This document shows, piece by piece, positions 17,053 to 25,142 of a stretch of DNA of 33,354 bases. The stretch covers positions 1 through 33,354 of the forward strand of contig DVOQ01000049.1 in assembly GCA_018713485.1 (NCBI GenBank). Direction: 5' to 3'. Within the stretch, counting starts at the first letter, position 1. Each line of letters starts with the position of its first letter. The stretch comes from Candidatus Avisuccinivibrio pullicola. GTDB lineage: Bacteria > Pseudomonadota > Gammaproteobacteria > Enterobacterales > Succinivibrionaceae. The notes under the pieces are model-generated. The model worked only from the letters and a program-made list of their open reading frames with translations, was not told where the DNA came from and searched no databases. A program made the position numbers and the translations under genes.

Positions 17053-17568
17053 CTAATCGCGCATAGCCGCTTCCACTGCTGACACGGCACGGGCAATCAC
17101 CACGTCAAGCGGCGGAGTGATGTCAATGGCGATGACATCCTTCTCGTCAGCTCCCGGCATCTCCAGGGTATCGAACTGGCTTTTGACCATGTTTTCCTTC
17201 ATGTAATGCCCCTGGCGCTTTTTCATGCGGTTAAGGATGGTGTCGTAATCGCCTACGAGGTGCACAAAGATGAGATCATTACCGTTTCTTAAGACATCGC
17301 GGTATTTTTTCTTTAAGGCCGAGCACACGATGACGGCGTTCTCGCTTCTTCTCGATAAAGAGAAGAACACGTCGCTGATGCGCTCCAGCCACGGCTGACG
17401 GTCCTCGTCATTCAGGGGATGTCCCTCGCCCATCTTGATGATGTTGGCGCGGGGATGCAGATCGTCGCCGTCAAGGAAGCGGCAGCCTAACTTCTCGGCT
17501 ATGGCCAGTCCCACGGAGGTCTTGCCCGAGCCGCACACGCCCATGATCACAATGTTCTTTTTGCTCAT
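17053..17568 (-). CDS. gntK: Gluconokinase
   Basis: This 171-residue kinase phosphorylates gluconate to 6-phosphogluconate with ATP, supplying Edd. The P-loop GVCGSGKTS is at residues 10-18. The family motifs LDGDDLHP and the GHPLNDEDRQPWL loop are intact, followed by CSALKKKYRD. Length matches GntK/IdnK (about 175). I chose ATG 17568 because GAGGTG lies 8 nt upstream and the protein then starts MSKKNIVIMG, as in homologues. An upstream start at 17661 would put the coding sequence across the operators. It is divergent from the permease gene and probably shares control by the GntR-type repressor. Confidence 0.96.
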   Translation of the reverse strand: MSKKNIVIMGVCGSGKTSVGLAIAEKLGCRFLDGDDLHPRANIIKMGEGHPLNDEDRQPWLERISDVFFSLSRRSENAVIVCSALKKKYRDVLRNGNDLIFVHLVGDYDTILNRMKKRQGHYMKENMVKSQFDTLEMPGADEKDVIAIDITPPLDVVIARAVSAVEAAMRD

Positions 17569-17589
17569 CTTTATCGCACCTCTGCGTAA

Positions 17590-17605
17590 ATTGATCTCAG
17601 TCACA
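17590..17605. promoter_or_regulatory. Possible CRP binding site
   Basis: ATTGA-N6-TCACA matches the TGTGA-N6-TCACA consensus perfectly in the right half and 3 of 5 in the left. It sits between gntK and the permease gene. In E. coli the equivalent genes are CRP-activated, but this site is tentative. Confidence 0.3.
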
Positions 17606-17632
17606 AATTTTACATTTGGTTCAAATGACGGG

Positions 17633-17661
17633 TTTATCTTAGCAGATGTTACCCGTATCAT
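17633..17661 (+). promoter_or_regulatory. Promoter of the gluconate permease gene
   Basis: TTTATC (17633-17638) and TATCAT (17656-17661) lie 17 bp apart. The -10 is inside the first operator, so repressor binding would block it. The promoter for gntK in the other direction is unclear. Confidence 0.5.
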
Positions 17662-17675
17662 GTTATGCGTAACAT
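17646..17675. promoter_or_regulatory. Two overlapping GntR-type operators
   Basis: ATGTTA-CCCG-TATCAT (17646-17661) and the perfect palindrome ATGTTA-TGCG-TAACAT (17660-17675) share two bases. Both match the ATGTTA-N4-TAACAT form bound by E. coli GntR. They sit in the divergent gntK/permease region, with the presumed repressor encoded nearby. Confidence 0.8.
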
Positions 17676-17732
17676 GGAACTTGCGACTAAGGTCACATGT
17701 TTCGTATCACTTCCCAACTTGAGGTTATGTTT

Positions 17733-19109
17733 ATGGATCACGCTGTTGCAGTTGAGCAGTCCACTTACCTGCTCACCGTGGCGGTCATTGCCATCGCGGC
17801 GCTGTTAGTGCTCATCATGAAGCTGAAGGTGCACGCCTTCGCCTCGTTAATTCTGGTGAGCTTCGGCACGGCCGTGGCGACCGGCATCGAATTAGGCAAA
17901 ATCGTTCCCGCCTTGTTAGGCGGTTTTGGCGGTACCCTGGCTTCCGTGGCCGTGTTAGTCGGTCTCGGTGCCATGATTGGTAAAATCCTGGAGCTCTCGG
18001 GCGGTGCCCAGACCCTCGCTGATACCTTAATCCGCGTCTTAGGCGAAAAGCGCGCCCCCATGGCCTTGGGCTGCGCCTCGCTCCTCTTTGGCTTCCCCAT
18101 TTTCTTTGACGCAGGTCTCGTGGTGATGCTGCCCGTGATCCTCACCGTAGCCAAGCGCATGGGCGGCTCACTTCTCAGGTACGCCCTGCCGGCCACCGGT
18201 GCCTTCTCGGTGATGCACGTCTTCCTTCCCCCGCACCCCGGCCCCGTCGCAGCCTCCGAGATCATCGGCACCAATATCGGCTACATGGTCTTCTTCGGCC
18301 TCATCACCGCCCTGCCCACGTGGTATCTCTCCTCCTACCTCTTCGGCCACTGGTGCGCTAAGCGCTGGAACATCTCCGTGCCCGATCTCTTTAAGGGAGG
18401 CAAGGAAGAGCGTCTGGACATCACTCCGCCTAAGTTCTCGACCGTGATCTGCGTCCTGCTCACCCCGATGCTGCTCATTTTCATCAACACCGGCGTGGCT
18501 ACCTTACAGTCCATGGACGTGCTGCCCCGTGAAAGCGCGGTGTGCGATTTCTTAAAGTTAATCGGCCAGACCCCCATTGCTCTGCTTATCACCCTGCTTT
18601 TATGCCTGACCATCTTCGTCAAGCCCTTTGGCGGCAAGAGATTAAATCAGCTCTGCGAAACCTCCTTAGGACCCATCTGCTCGGTGGTGCTCGTCACCGG
18701 CGCGGGCGGCATGTTCGGCGGAATCCTGCGCACCTCGGGGATCGGTGACGCCCTGGCAGGTGCCCTGTCTGACCTCGGTATTCCCATCATCCTCGCTGCC
18801 TTCATCATCTCCTCGTGCCTGCGCATTGCCCAGGGCTCCGCGACCGTGGCCCTGACCACCACCGCAGCCCTGATTGCCCCCATCGTGCATACCACCTCAG
18901 GCCTCTCGATCATCGATCTCTGCGCCATCACCACCGCCGCTTCGGCAGGTTCCGTGATCTGCTCGCACTTCAATGACTCCGGCTTCTGGTTAGTCAAGGG
19001 CCTCTTCGGTCTTGACGAGAAGATGACCTTACGTACCTGGACGGTACTGGAGACGCTCATCGCCGTAATTGGCTTTGCCATCTCCTGCGTCTTCTACGTG
19101 ATTTTCTAA
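17733..19109 (+). CDS. Gluconate:H+ symporter, GntP family
   Basis: The 458-residue inner-membrane permease is built of about a dozen hydrophobic segments. It carries GntP-family signatures such as FGFPIFFDAGLVVMLP, HVFLPPHPGPVAAS and the C-terminal CSHFNDSGFWLVK. It imports gluconate by proton symport, feeding GntK and Edd encoded on the other side of the operators. I chose ATG 17733 because GAGG at 17721-17724 lies 8 nt upstream; ATG 17727 is only 2 nt from it, and ATG 17697 has no ribosome-binding site. The ortholog (gntT, gntP or gntU) cannot be told from sequence alone. The -10 overlaps a GntR-type operator, implying induction by gluconate. Confidence 0.95.
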   Translation: MDHAVAVEQSTYLLTVAVIAIAALLVLIMKLKVHAFASLILVSFGTAVATGIELGKIVPALLGGFGGTLASVAVLVGLGAMIGKILELSGGAQTLADTLIRVLGEKRAPMALGCASLLFGFPIFFDAGLVVMLPVILTVAKRMGGSLLRYALPATGAFSVMHVFLPPHPGPVAASEIIGTNIGYMVFFGLITALPTWYLSSYLFGHWCAKRWNISVPDLFKGGKEERLDITPPKFSTVICVLLTPMLLIFINTGVATLQSMDVLPRESAVCDFLKLIGQTPIALLITLLLCLTIFVKPFGGKRLNQLCETSLGPICSVVLVTGAGGMFGGILRTSGIGDALAGALSDLGIPIILAAFIISSCLRIAQGSATVALTTTAALIAPIVHTTSGLSIIDLCAITTAASAGSVICSHFNDSGFWLVKGLFGLDEKMTLRTWTVLETLIAVIGFAISCVFYVIF

Positions 19110-19131
19110 CTTCCACACAAAAAACTCCTAT

Positions 19132-19155
19132 AAGGGCCCGTCAGGGCCCTTTGTT
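19132..19155 (+). terminator. Terminator after the gluconate permease
   Basis: AAGGGCCC (19132-19139) and GGGCCCTT (19144-19151) form an 8-bp stem with a GTCA loop, followed by the short T-rich run TTGTT. It is 22 nt after the stop. Confidence 0.75.
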
Positions 19156-19188
19156 ACCTGAACTGAAAAGCCTTATACAGCTGTTTTC

Positions 19189-19217
19189 TTGAGAGACATG
19201 ACGCTTTGCGCTAAGAT
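19189..19217 (+). promoter_or_regulatory. Sigma-70 promoter of the GntR-type repressor gene
   Basis: TTGAGA (19189-19194, 5/6 to consensus) and TAAGAT (19212-19217) are separated by 17 bp. The start codon at 19276 is about 58 nt downstream of the -10. Confidence 0.75.
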
Positions 19218-19220
19218 TTG

Positions 19221-19234
19221 TAACATTTAACATT
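19221..19234. promoter_or_regulatory. Tandem GntR half-sites downstream of the repressor's -10
   Basis: TAACATT occurs twice in direct tandem (19221-19227 and 19228-19234), just downstream of the -10. The unit matches the right half of the operators at 17646-17675, but the copies are in the same orientation, not inverted. Weak autoregulation is possible. Confidence 0.35.
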
Positions 19235-19275
19235 GTGCAAACCGTTGCCGTCTGAGAGCATACTAAAGGAAGGAT

Positions 19276-20343
19276 ATGAAAAACCGCTACACCATGCAGG
19301 ATATTGCCTCACGTCTGGGGATTACCAAGATGACGGTGTCGCGCTATTTAAAGGATCCCTCCAAGGTGGCCGAAAGCACCGGCAGCCGCATTGCCGCGGC
19401 CATTGAGGAATTAGGCTATATTCCCAACCGCGCTCCGGCGATGCTCGCTAAGTCCTCGTCGCAGGCCATCGGACTTGTCATTCCCTCCTTTTCCAACATG
19501 GTCTTTTCCGATCTCATCCGCGGAGTCAGCGAAAAGGCCTCACAGGCCGGCTATTCGGTACTCATCACGCACATGGGCTACAACATGGAGGAAGAGGAAA
19601 AGCAGGTCGCCTCCCTGCTCTCCTATCAGATGGACGCGCTCATCCTCACTGAGCCCCGGCATTCCCCGCTTACCGTCAAGCGCATTAAGGACACCCATCT
19701 TCCTACCGTGGAAGTAATGTCCCTTCCCTACCGGCCCCTTGACATGGCCATCGGCCTTGATCATGAGGCTATTGCCTACCAGGCGGTCAAAGCCCTCATT
19801 GCCTGCAGCCGCCGTCAGATAGTCTATTTAAGCGTGCGCCTTGACACGCGCAATATGATCCGTCAGGAAGGCTACAGCCGTGCCATGAACGAGGCAGGTC
19901 TCGTGCCTAAAGTCTACAGCTCCCCGGAGCGCTCCACCTTTACCCTCGCCGGCAAGCTGATGCGTGAGGCCCTGGATGACTGTCCGCAGCTTGACGCCAT
20001 TCTCTGCACCAACGACGATGTGGCGGTGGGAGCGATGCTGTACTGTCAGAGCGTAGGCGTGAAGATCCCGGAGGACATCGCCATCCTCGGCTACAACGGA
20101 CTGAATATCGGGGACGCCACCATCCCGCGTCTGTGCAGTATCGCCACGCCGCGCTATGAAATGGGCTCCATGGCGATGGATCTCATCTTAAAGCGCCTTG
20201 CCGGCGAGAAGATAACGCGCCGCAAGATAAAACTGCATCACACCGTGACCAACGGCGCTACCGTCACCCCCGCCGAGCTTAAGGCCCTGCTTGCGACCGT
20301 GCCTGACGGCCGCCCCTCTCCCGCCCACCGCGGAGATTACTGA
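19276..20343 (+). CDS. gntR: LacI-family gluconate repressor (GntR of the LacI family)
   Basis: The 355-residue regulator has an N-terminal LacI-type helix-turn-helix (about 7-27, MQDIASRLGITKMTVSRYL). The hinge helix reads ELGYIPNRAPAMLAKSSSQ, followed by a periplasmic-binding-protein-like effector domain to about residue 335. Sequence blocks such as ITKMTVSR, GYIPNRAP, LILTEP, CTNDDVAVGA and GLVPK closely follow E. coli GntR, which binds gluconate. The recognition helix likeness agrees with the ATGTTA-N4-TAACAT operators in the gntK/permease region. It lies after the permease on the same strand, with its own promoter. The start ATG has AAGGAAGG immediately upstream. The tail after about residue 335 is Pro/Arg-rich and longer than in GntR. 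Confidence 0.9.
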   Translation: MKNRYTMQDIASRLGITKMTVSRYLKDPSKVAESTGSRIAAAIEELGYIPNRAPAMLAKSSSQAIGLVIPSFSNMVFSDLIRGVSEKASQAGYSVLITHMGYNMEEEEKQVASLLSYQMDALILTEPRHSPLTVKRIKDTHLPTVEVMSLPYRPLDMAIGLDHEAIAYQAVKALIACSRRQIVYLSVRLDTRNMIRQEGYSRAMNEAGLVPKVYSSPERSTFTLAGKLMREALDDCPQLDAILCTNDDVAVGAMLYCQSVGVKIPEDIAILGYNGLNIGDATIPRLCSIATPRYEMGSMAMDLILKRLAGEKITRRKIKLHHTVTNGATVTPAELKALLATVPDGRPSPAHRGDY

Positions 20344-20391
20344 TCTTTAACCTCTTTTTTACCTGCCTCACATCTTTGTGCGCGGCCTTTT

Positions 20392-20400
20392 TGCTATGAT
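20392..20400 (+). promoter_or_regulatory. Extended -10 promoter of ppnN
   Basis: TGCTATGAT is an extended -10 preceded directly by a T-run (20388-20392). The layout is like those before metG and the PiT gene. No convincing -35 is seen. The start codon is 44 nt downstream. Confidence 0.5.
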
Positions 20401-20443
20401 GAACGGGATGTTTACACAGTGTTAATACAGACGAGGGGGTATC

Positions 20444-21832
20444 ATGACCGTCAAGGCAGTATGGCCTAAAGGTTCCATGGCTCTGCTGACCCAGCTTGAG
20501 GCTGACAGTATCTCTCACTCCTCCCAGGGTGAGCTTTACGATCTTTACCGCAACTGTTCCTTAGCCGTCCTGAACAGCGGCAATCTTACCGACAATTCCA
20601 AGGAACTTTTAGACAATTACCAGAACTTTGAAATTGACGTGGTACGCACCGAGCGCGGCCTCAAGATCGAGCTTTTAAACCCGCCCAAATCCTCGATGGT
20701 GGACGGGGAGATCATCGAATCCCTGCAGCGCCACCTCTACTCGGTGCTGCGCGATATCGTGCAAATTAGCGCCTCGCGCGCCGAGTTAGAAAAGCTCTTA
20801 GGCGATCGCGTCAGCGCTCTTGAGGAGCAGACCAGTCACGATCTCACCACCAATATCATCTTTCATATCCTGAGAAACGCCGGCGCACTCATTCCCAATG
20901 AAAAACCCAATATCGCCGTGTGCTGGGGCGGACACTCCATCTCGCAGAGAGAATACGATTACGCCTACAAGGTGGGTTACGCCTTAGGCCTTCGGCGCAT
21001 CAACGTCTGCACCGGCTGCGGCCCCGGTATCATGGAAGCGCCCATGAAAGGTGCCGTTTACGGACACGTGGTGCAGAGAGCCGGGCAGTGCCGCTGCATC
21101 GGTCTGACCGAGCCCTCCATCATCGCCGCCGAGCCGCCCAATCCCATGGTCTCCGAGCTCATCATCATGCCCGATATCGAAAAGCGCCTCGAGGCCTTCG
21201 TGCGCTTAGGTCACGCCCTCATCGCCTTCCCGGGAGGCCCCGGCACGGCCGAGGAGCTTCTGTATATCCTCGGTATCAAGCTCTGCCGCGAGAACCGTCA
21301 CAACCCGCTACCGCTCATTCTCACCGGCGACGAGGACGCCCGTCCCTATTTCGAGACCCTCGATCGCTTCTTCAAGTCCTGCTTCGGCGATGAAATCGCC
21401 CGCCATTACCGCATCATCATCAACGATCCCGATGCCGTGGCCGAGGAAGTGAAATTAGGCCTTGAAAACGCCCTCGAGCACCGCACCCTCATCCATGACT
21501 CCTACTGCTACAACTGGTCTTTATACGTCCCTGACGAGCTGCAGCATCCATTTGACGTCACACACGAGAACATGGCCGCGCTCAACCTGCGCCACTCCGA
21601 GGAACCGCAGCTTTTAGCCGCGTGGTTGCGCCGCGCCTTCTCCGGTATCGTCACGGGCAACGTCAAGGAGCACGGTATCGCCCTCGTTGCCAAACACGGT
21701 CCCTTCACCCTGCACGGCGATAAGGACATTATCGAAAGCATGGATCACCTGATGCGCGACTTCATCGCCCAGGGACGCATCCTCCTCTCCAACCGCGACT
21801 ACATCCCCTGCTATACCTTCGAGCCCGATTAA
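20444..21832 (+). CDS. ppnN: Pyrimidine/purine nucleotide 5'-monophosphate nucleosidase
   Basis: PpnN (YgdH) cleaves nucleoside monophosphates to base and ribose 5-phosphate; the E. coli enzyme is allosterically stimulated by (p)ppGpp. The 462-residue product aligns with E. coli PpnN (454) end to end. Shared blocks include GSMALLTQLE, RNCSLAVLNSG, GCGPGIMEAPMKG at 191-203 and the LOG-type PGGPGTAE at 263-270. The C-terminus carries AFSGIVTGNVKE and YIPCY. The N-terminal about 130 residues form the regulatory domain, the middle the Rossmann-like LOG domain. ATG 20444 has GAGGG upstream. It is transcribed alone and converges with fliR. Confidence 0.96.
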   Translation: MTVKAVWPKGSMALLTQLEADSISHSSQGELYDLYRNCSLAVLNSGNLTDNSKELLDNYQNFEIDVVRTERGLKIELLNPPKSSMVDGEIIESLQRHLYSVLRDIVQISASRAELEKLLGDRVSALEEQTSHDLTTNIIFHILRNAGALIPNEKPNIAVCWGGHSISQREYDYAYKVGYALGLRRINVCTGCGPGIMEAPMKGAVYGHVVQRAGQCRCIGLTEPSIIAAEPPNPMVSELIIMPDIEKRLEAFVRLGHALIAFPGGPGTAEELLYILGIKLCRENRHNPLPLILTGDEDARPYFETLDRFFKSCFGDEIARHYRIIINDPDAVAEEVKLGLENALEHRTLIHDSYCYNWSLYVPDELQHPFDVTHENMAALNLRHSEEPQLLAAWLRRAFSGIVTGNVKEHGIALVAKHGPFTLHGDKDIIESMDHLMRDFIAQGRILLSNRDYIPCYTFEPD

Positions 21833-21842
21833 TCAGGGCTTC

Positions 21843-21871
21843 GTGTTCTGACGCCTCTAGCGTCAGAACAC
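21843..21871. terminator. Convergent hairpin between ppnN and fliR
   Basis: GTGTTCTGACGC (21843-21854) and GCGTCAGAACAC (21860-21871) form a perfect 12-bp stem with a CTCTA loop. It overlaps the last codons and stop of fliR. Neither side has a T-tract, so it may protect 3' ends instead of terminating alone. Confidence 0.6.
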
Positions 21872-22657
21872 CCCCTCACAGCTGCCGCCCATTAAGGAGC
21901 AGGTTTCCGCCATCAGGGTGTTGGCCAGCTGCGTGAAATTGCCCATAAAGGCGTTTAACGAATACCACAGCACGAACAGTCCCACCACCATCGACACCGC
22001 AAAGCCCATCGAGAAGACGTTAAGCTGCGGGGCCGCGCGCGTCATCACGCCGAAGGTGAAATTGACCACGAGCATGGTGCAGATGGCGCTCATGGACATG
22101 GCCAGCGCGGTCTGAAACATGGTCGCGCCGAAGAAGATGAGATAGGTCAGTCCCTCCTCGGATAAAAACTGCGGTCCGATGGGCACGAGAGAGAAGCTCA
22201 GCAGCATGAGACGGATAAAGATGAGATGCCCGTCCACGGCAAAGAACACCAGCGTGCAGAGCACGGTGAAAAACTGGCCTACCACAGGGGTATTGGTGCC
22301 TGACACGGGATCGACCAGCGAAGCAAAGCCAAGACCCGTCTGCATGGCCACGGCCTGGCCTGCAATGATAAAGGCCTGGGAGAGATAGATGGTCATAAAG
22401 CCTAAGGCCGCCCCGATGAGCACCTGCATGATGGTGGTGAGAATGCCCTCCCCTGAAAAGAGCTGCGGGCTCTCCGGAAGCTCGGGGATCCCCGGGAGCA
22501 CGCACACCGTGAGGGCGAGACAGAACAGCGCCCGCACCACGGTCGGCACCGTCGAGCCGCTGATAATGAACATGGTCATTAAAAAACCGCTCACGCGGCA
22601 CAGCGGCCAGAGGATGGAAGCAAGGCCATTGAGAAGCAGGGGCTCTGAAAAATCCAC
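21863..22657 (-). CDS. fliR: Flagellar export-gate protein FliR
   Basis: FliR is a polytopic subunit of the flagellar type III export gate with FliP and FliQ. The 264-residue product has about six hydrophobic segments. It carries family blocks including GLGFASLVDPVSGTNTPVVG (115-134 region) and TRAAPQLNVFSMGF near 205. Length matches the E. coli protein (261). It is last in the fliLMNOPQR operon, 10 nt after fliQ. Its stop codon sits inside the strong hairpin shared with ppnN. The export-switch gene flhB, which follows fliR in many gammaproteobacteria, is absent here. Confidence 0.95.
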   Translation of the reverse strand: MDFSEPLLLNGLASILWPLCRVSGFLMTMFIISGSTVPTVVRALFCLALTVCVLPGIPELPESPQLFSGEGILTTIMQVLIGAALGFMTIYLSQAFIIAGQAVAMQTGLGFASLVDPVSGTNTPVVGQFFTVLCTLVFFAVDGHLIFIRLMLLSFSLVPIGPQFLSEEGLTYLIFFGATMFQTALAMSMSAICTMLVVNFTFGVMTRAAPQLNVFSMGFAVSMVVGLFVLWYSLNAFMGNFTQLANTLMAETCSLMGGSCEGVF

Positions 22658-22667
22658 CCGCGCCTCC

Positions 22668-22937
22668 CTAGCCTATGACCTCGGGGATCATGCTTACCAT
22701 CTGCTGAAAGAAGGACATGAGTTTCTCAAGTCCCCAGTGCGCGCCGGCCATTAAGGCGAAGACGGTAATGATAAGACGGGGCAGAAAGGATAAAGTCTGC
22801 TCGTTAATCGAGGTCGCCGCCTGGAAAATGGACACGCATAAGCCCACGACAAGCGAAGGCAGAATGGTCGCGCACACCAGCACGGCCACTAAACCCAGGG
22901 CCGAGCGCACCACGTCAACGAAAACTTCCGGTTCCAT
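22668..22937 (-). CDS. fliQ: Flagellar export-gate protein FliQ
   Basis: FliQ is a small two-helix membrane subunit of the flagellar export gate. The 89-residue product has two hydrophobic segments (about 15-42 and 52-72). It carries the family pattern ATSINEQTLSFLPRL between them. Length is exactly the usual 89. I chose ATG 22937 because the strong AGGAGG lies 4-10 nt upstream and the product begins MEPEVFVDVVR as in homologues; the upstream ATG at 23003 lies in fliP. It starts 8 nt after the fliP stop. Confidence 0.95.
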   Translation of the reverse strand: MEPEVFVDVVRSALGLVAVLVCATILPSLVVGLCVSIFQAATSINEQTLSFLPRLIITVFALMAGAHWGLEKLMSFFQQMVSMIPEVIG

Positions 22938-22945
22938 ACTCCCTC

Positions 22946-23758
22946 CTACGTGGGCACACCGATACCGTAACTGGACATGAGCGTTCCCATAATAAGCGTC
23001 CATCCGTCCACAAGCACGAAGAGCATCAGTTTAAAGGGTAGCGACACGATCATGGGCGAGAGCATCATCATACCCATGGCCATGAGGATGGAGGCCACGA
23101 CCAGATCGATGATAAGGAAGGGCAGGAAGAGCATGAAGCCTATCTGGAAGGCGGTCTTTAACTCCGAAATCATGAACGCGGGAATGAGTACCCGCATGGG
23201 CACGTTCTCGGGACTGTCCACCTCGATGCCGGCAAACTGCACAAAGGCGTTGAGATCGGTAAGCCGCGTCTGCTCTAACATGAAGCGGTGCAGCGGCCGC
23301 TGCCCGATAACTAAGGCCTCGCGCGCCTGGATCTCGTCATTTAAATACGGTTCAATGGCCTCACTGTAAATATCGTCAAAGACCGGCGTCATGATAAAGA
23401 GCGTCAGGAAGAGAGCAAGACCGATGATGATCTGATTGGAGGGGCTGGTCTGCAGACCCATGGCCTGACGCAGAATGGCGAGCACAATGACGATGCGCGT
23501 AAAGGAGGTCATCATGATGACGATGGACGGCAGGAAGGTGAGGATGGTCATCAAGATGACCACCTGCAGCGACAGCGAATAATCCTGCGTTCCGTCGGGG
23601 TTGGTGCGCACCGTGAAGGCGGTCATGTCCAGATCCGCCGCCCACGCGGTATTTACGGAACAGTAAAGGACGGTAAGACAGACTAAAACCGCCACGGCGC
23701 TTAGAATAAAGCGCCGTGTATAGTGTTTTAGTTCCGAAACGCGCGCTGCGTCCCTCAT
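22946..23758 (-). CDS. fliP: Flagellar export-gate protein FliP
   Basis: FliP forms the pentameric core of the export-gate pore. The 270-residue product has an N-terminal signal-type hydrophobic stretch (about 17-40, ending near AWAAD), typical of FliP. Conserved blocks follow: [52 protein letters not shown] and MGMMMLSP. Four membrane segments are visible in the mature part. Length is usual for the long gammaproteobacterial form. It overlaps fliO by four bases (ATGA), which suggests translational coupling. Confidence 0.96.
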   Translation of the reverse strand: MRDAARVSELKHYTRRFILSAVAVLVCLTVLYCSVNTAWAADLDMTAFTVRTNPDGTQDYSLSLQVVILMTILTFLPSIVIMMTSFTRIVIVLAILRQAMGLQTSPSNQIIIGLALFLTLFIMTPVFDDIYSEAIEPYLNDEIQAREALVIGQRPLHRFMLEQTRLTDLNAFVQFAGIEVDSPENVPMRVLIPAFMISELKTAFQIGFMLFLPFLIIDLVVASILMAMGMMMLSPMIVSLPFKLMLFVLVDGWTLIMGTLMSSYGIGVPT

Positions 23759-24726
23759 CCGATAAAGCTCCTGCCGGAGAAGTGACTGCCGATGATCTGC
23801 CGCTTAAAGGGCGCGCGGTAATAATGCGGTCTCGGGATGGGATTGCCCTCCTCGTCCACGTAATCCTCGGGCCTGGGCGCAGTCTCGGCTTCAAGACGCT
23901 TCATCTCCTCGACATCCACCTTAAAGCTCATCTGCGAGGGCTTGCGCTCATCCTCGGTGGGCTCAGGCTCAAAATCCTTTTCCGAAGGCAGCGGCTTAAA
24001 TTCATAGGGTTTGACCTTATGCACGGCGGGAGCGTGCGGATCGACGATGGTATAGCCGGTCGGCGCATTGGGCAGGGTCGAGAACTCATAGTGCTCGGTC
24101 GAGGTGTCGGCCTGCATTCTGCCGATTTCCTCGTTTTCCTTAATCTCCGTGAGTCTCTCGTGCACGGCCTTCTCGAGGGCCACGCTCTGCTCCACGGACC
24201 TATCCGGCCCACCCGCTCTTTTATCTTCAAGGGCGGCAAGACTGGCCTTAACCTCGGCCTTAAGATCCGCGGTAGCCGCTTCCACGGCTTGGGTAACGCT
24301 CTTTGCAATGAGCGCATCCAGATCCTGAACGGCACGGGCCTTATTTAAATCCTGATTAAAGGCGTTATCCGTGAGATCGCAGATGAAGCTGACCGCTCCG
24401 GCTCCCACGCCCACGAGGATCTGCCGCTCTCCTATCTTCACCTGTACGAGGCGTTCCTTAGGTCCTAAGGCTAACTGCCCCACCACACTCATCTCACCTG
24501 CTGTCCTGTTCACGAAACGGCTCCTTTTGAGAAAATATGCCAGCACCAAGATCAACGCCAGCACTCCGAGCATGGATAAAAACCACTGCCCGAGTCCCGA
24601 GGCGCTCAGGGGCCCTGTGGAGGCTTTGCTCTCAGCCTCGGCACACAGCACCTCGTTACATGATAATCCCAAAATCAACAACGTTGTGAAACTCAATTGC
24701 CAATGTTTGAGCATGGTCAGACTCAT
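23755..24726 (-). CDS. fliO: Flagellar biosynthesis protein FliO with long C-terminal extension
   Basis: FliO helps assemble the FliP pore. The N-terminal part matches: a signal-like stretch (about 9-29), a transmembrane segment (about 46-66, [19 protein letters not shown]), and the cytoplasmic block [20 protein letters not shown] with ILVGVGAG. FliO is usually about 100-150 residues, but this product has 323. Roughly 190 extra residues after position 125 are charged, with a helical Ala/Glu-rich stretch (about 130-205) and a Pro-rich, basic-ending tail. The extension has no recognisable domain. Position between fliN and fliP supports the identity. An alternative start is ATG 24714. Confidence 0.88.
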   Translation of the reverse strand: MSLTMLKHWQLSFTTLLILGLSCNEVLCAEAESKASTGPLSASGLGQWFLSMLGVLALILVLAYFLKRSRFVNRTAGEMSVVGQLALGPKERLVQVKIGERQILVGVGAGAVSFICDLTDNAFNQDLNKARAVQDLDALIAKSVTQAVEAATADLKAEVKASLAALEDKRAGGPDRSVEQSVALEKAVHERLTEIKENEEIGRMQADTSTEHYEFSTLPNAPTGYTIVDPHAPAVHKVKPYEFKPLPSEKDFEPEPTEDERKPSQMSFKVDVEEMKRLEAETAPRPEDYVDEEGNPIPRPHYYRAPFKRQIIGSHFSGRSFIG

Positions 24727-24732
24727 CCTTAA

Positions 24733-25101
24733 CTAATGCAGCTTCTTGATGCGCTCCACCTGACTTATCACGTCAGTTAAGCGGATACCGAATTTATCAT
24801 TCACCACCACGACCTCGCCGTGCGCGATGAGCGTGCCGTTAACGAGCACGTCGAGGGGCTCACCTGCCAGGCGCTCAAGTTCAATCACCGAGCCCTGATT
24901 TAACTGCAGCAGATTGCGGATGGAGATCTTGGCGTGTCCCACTTCCATGGTAATGGTCACGGGGATGTCAAGGATGGCGTCTAATTTCTTGCGCTCCTCG
25001 CGCGATAAGGGCGCACGGGCATTGTCAGGTCCGGTCGTGAACTCATCAAGCGTGGCAACGCCGGCTTCGGAAAGATCATCGTTCTGTGTCGTATCCGTCA
25101 T
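24733..25101 (-). CDS. fliN: Flagellar motor switch protein FliN
   Basis: FliN forms the base of the C-ring and works in torque switching and export-substrate docking. The 122-residue product has a variable acidic N-terminus (about 1-40) followed by a SpoA/FliN domain. The domain shows ILDIPVTITMEVGHAKISIR, the block LLQLNQGSVIELERLAGEPL and the ending NDKFGIRLTDVIS. AGAGG-like sequence (CAGAGGAAAAAG) precedes the ATG. A 70-nt gap with a nested hairpin separates it from fliM. fliO starts 6 nt after its stop. Confidence 0.96.
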   Translation of the reverse strand: MTDTTQNDDLSEAGVATLDEFTTGPDNARAPLSREERKKLDAILDIPVTITMEVGHAKISIRNLLQLNQGSVIELERLAGEPLDVLVNGTLIAHGEVVVVNDKFGIRLTDVISQVERIKKLH

Positions 25102-25142
25102 GGCTTTTTCCTCTGAGATGACTTTAAATTCCGTGTCCTAAA

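Noticed and set aside
18647-19081. Minus-strand ORF of 144 codons opposite the gluconate permease
   Set aside because: It is antisense to a strongly supported membrane protein; no promoter, no Shine-Dalgarno and no recognisable domain.
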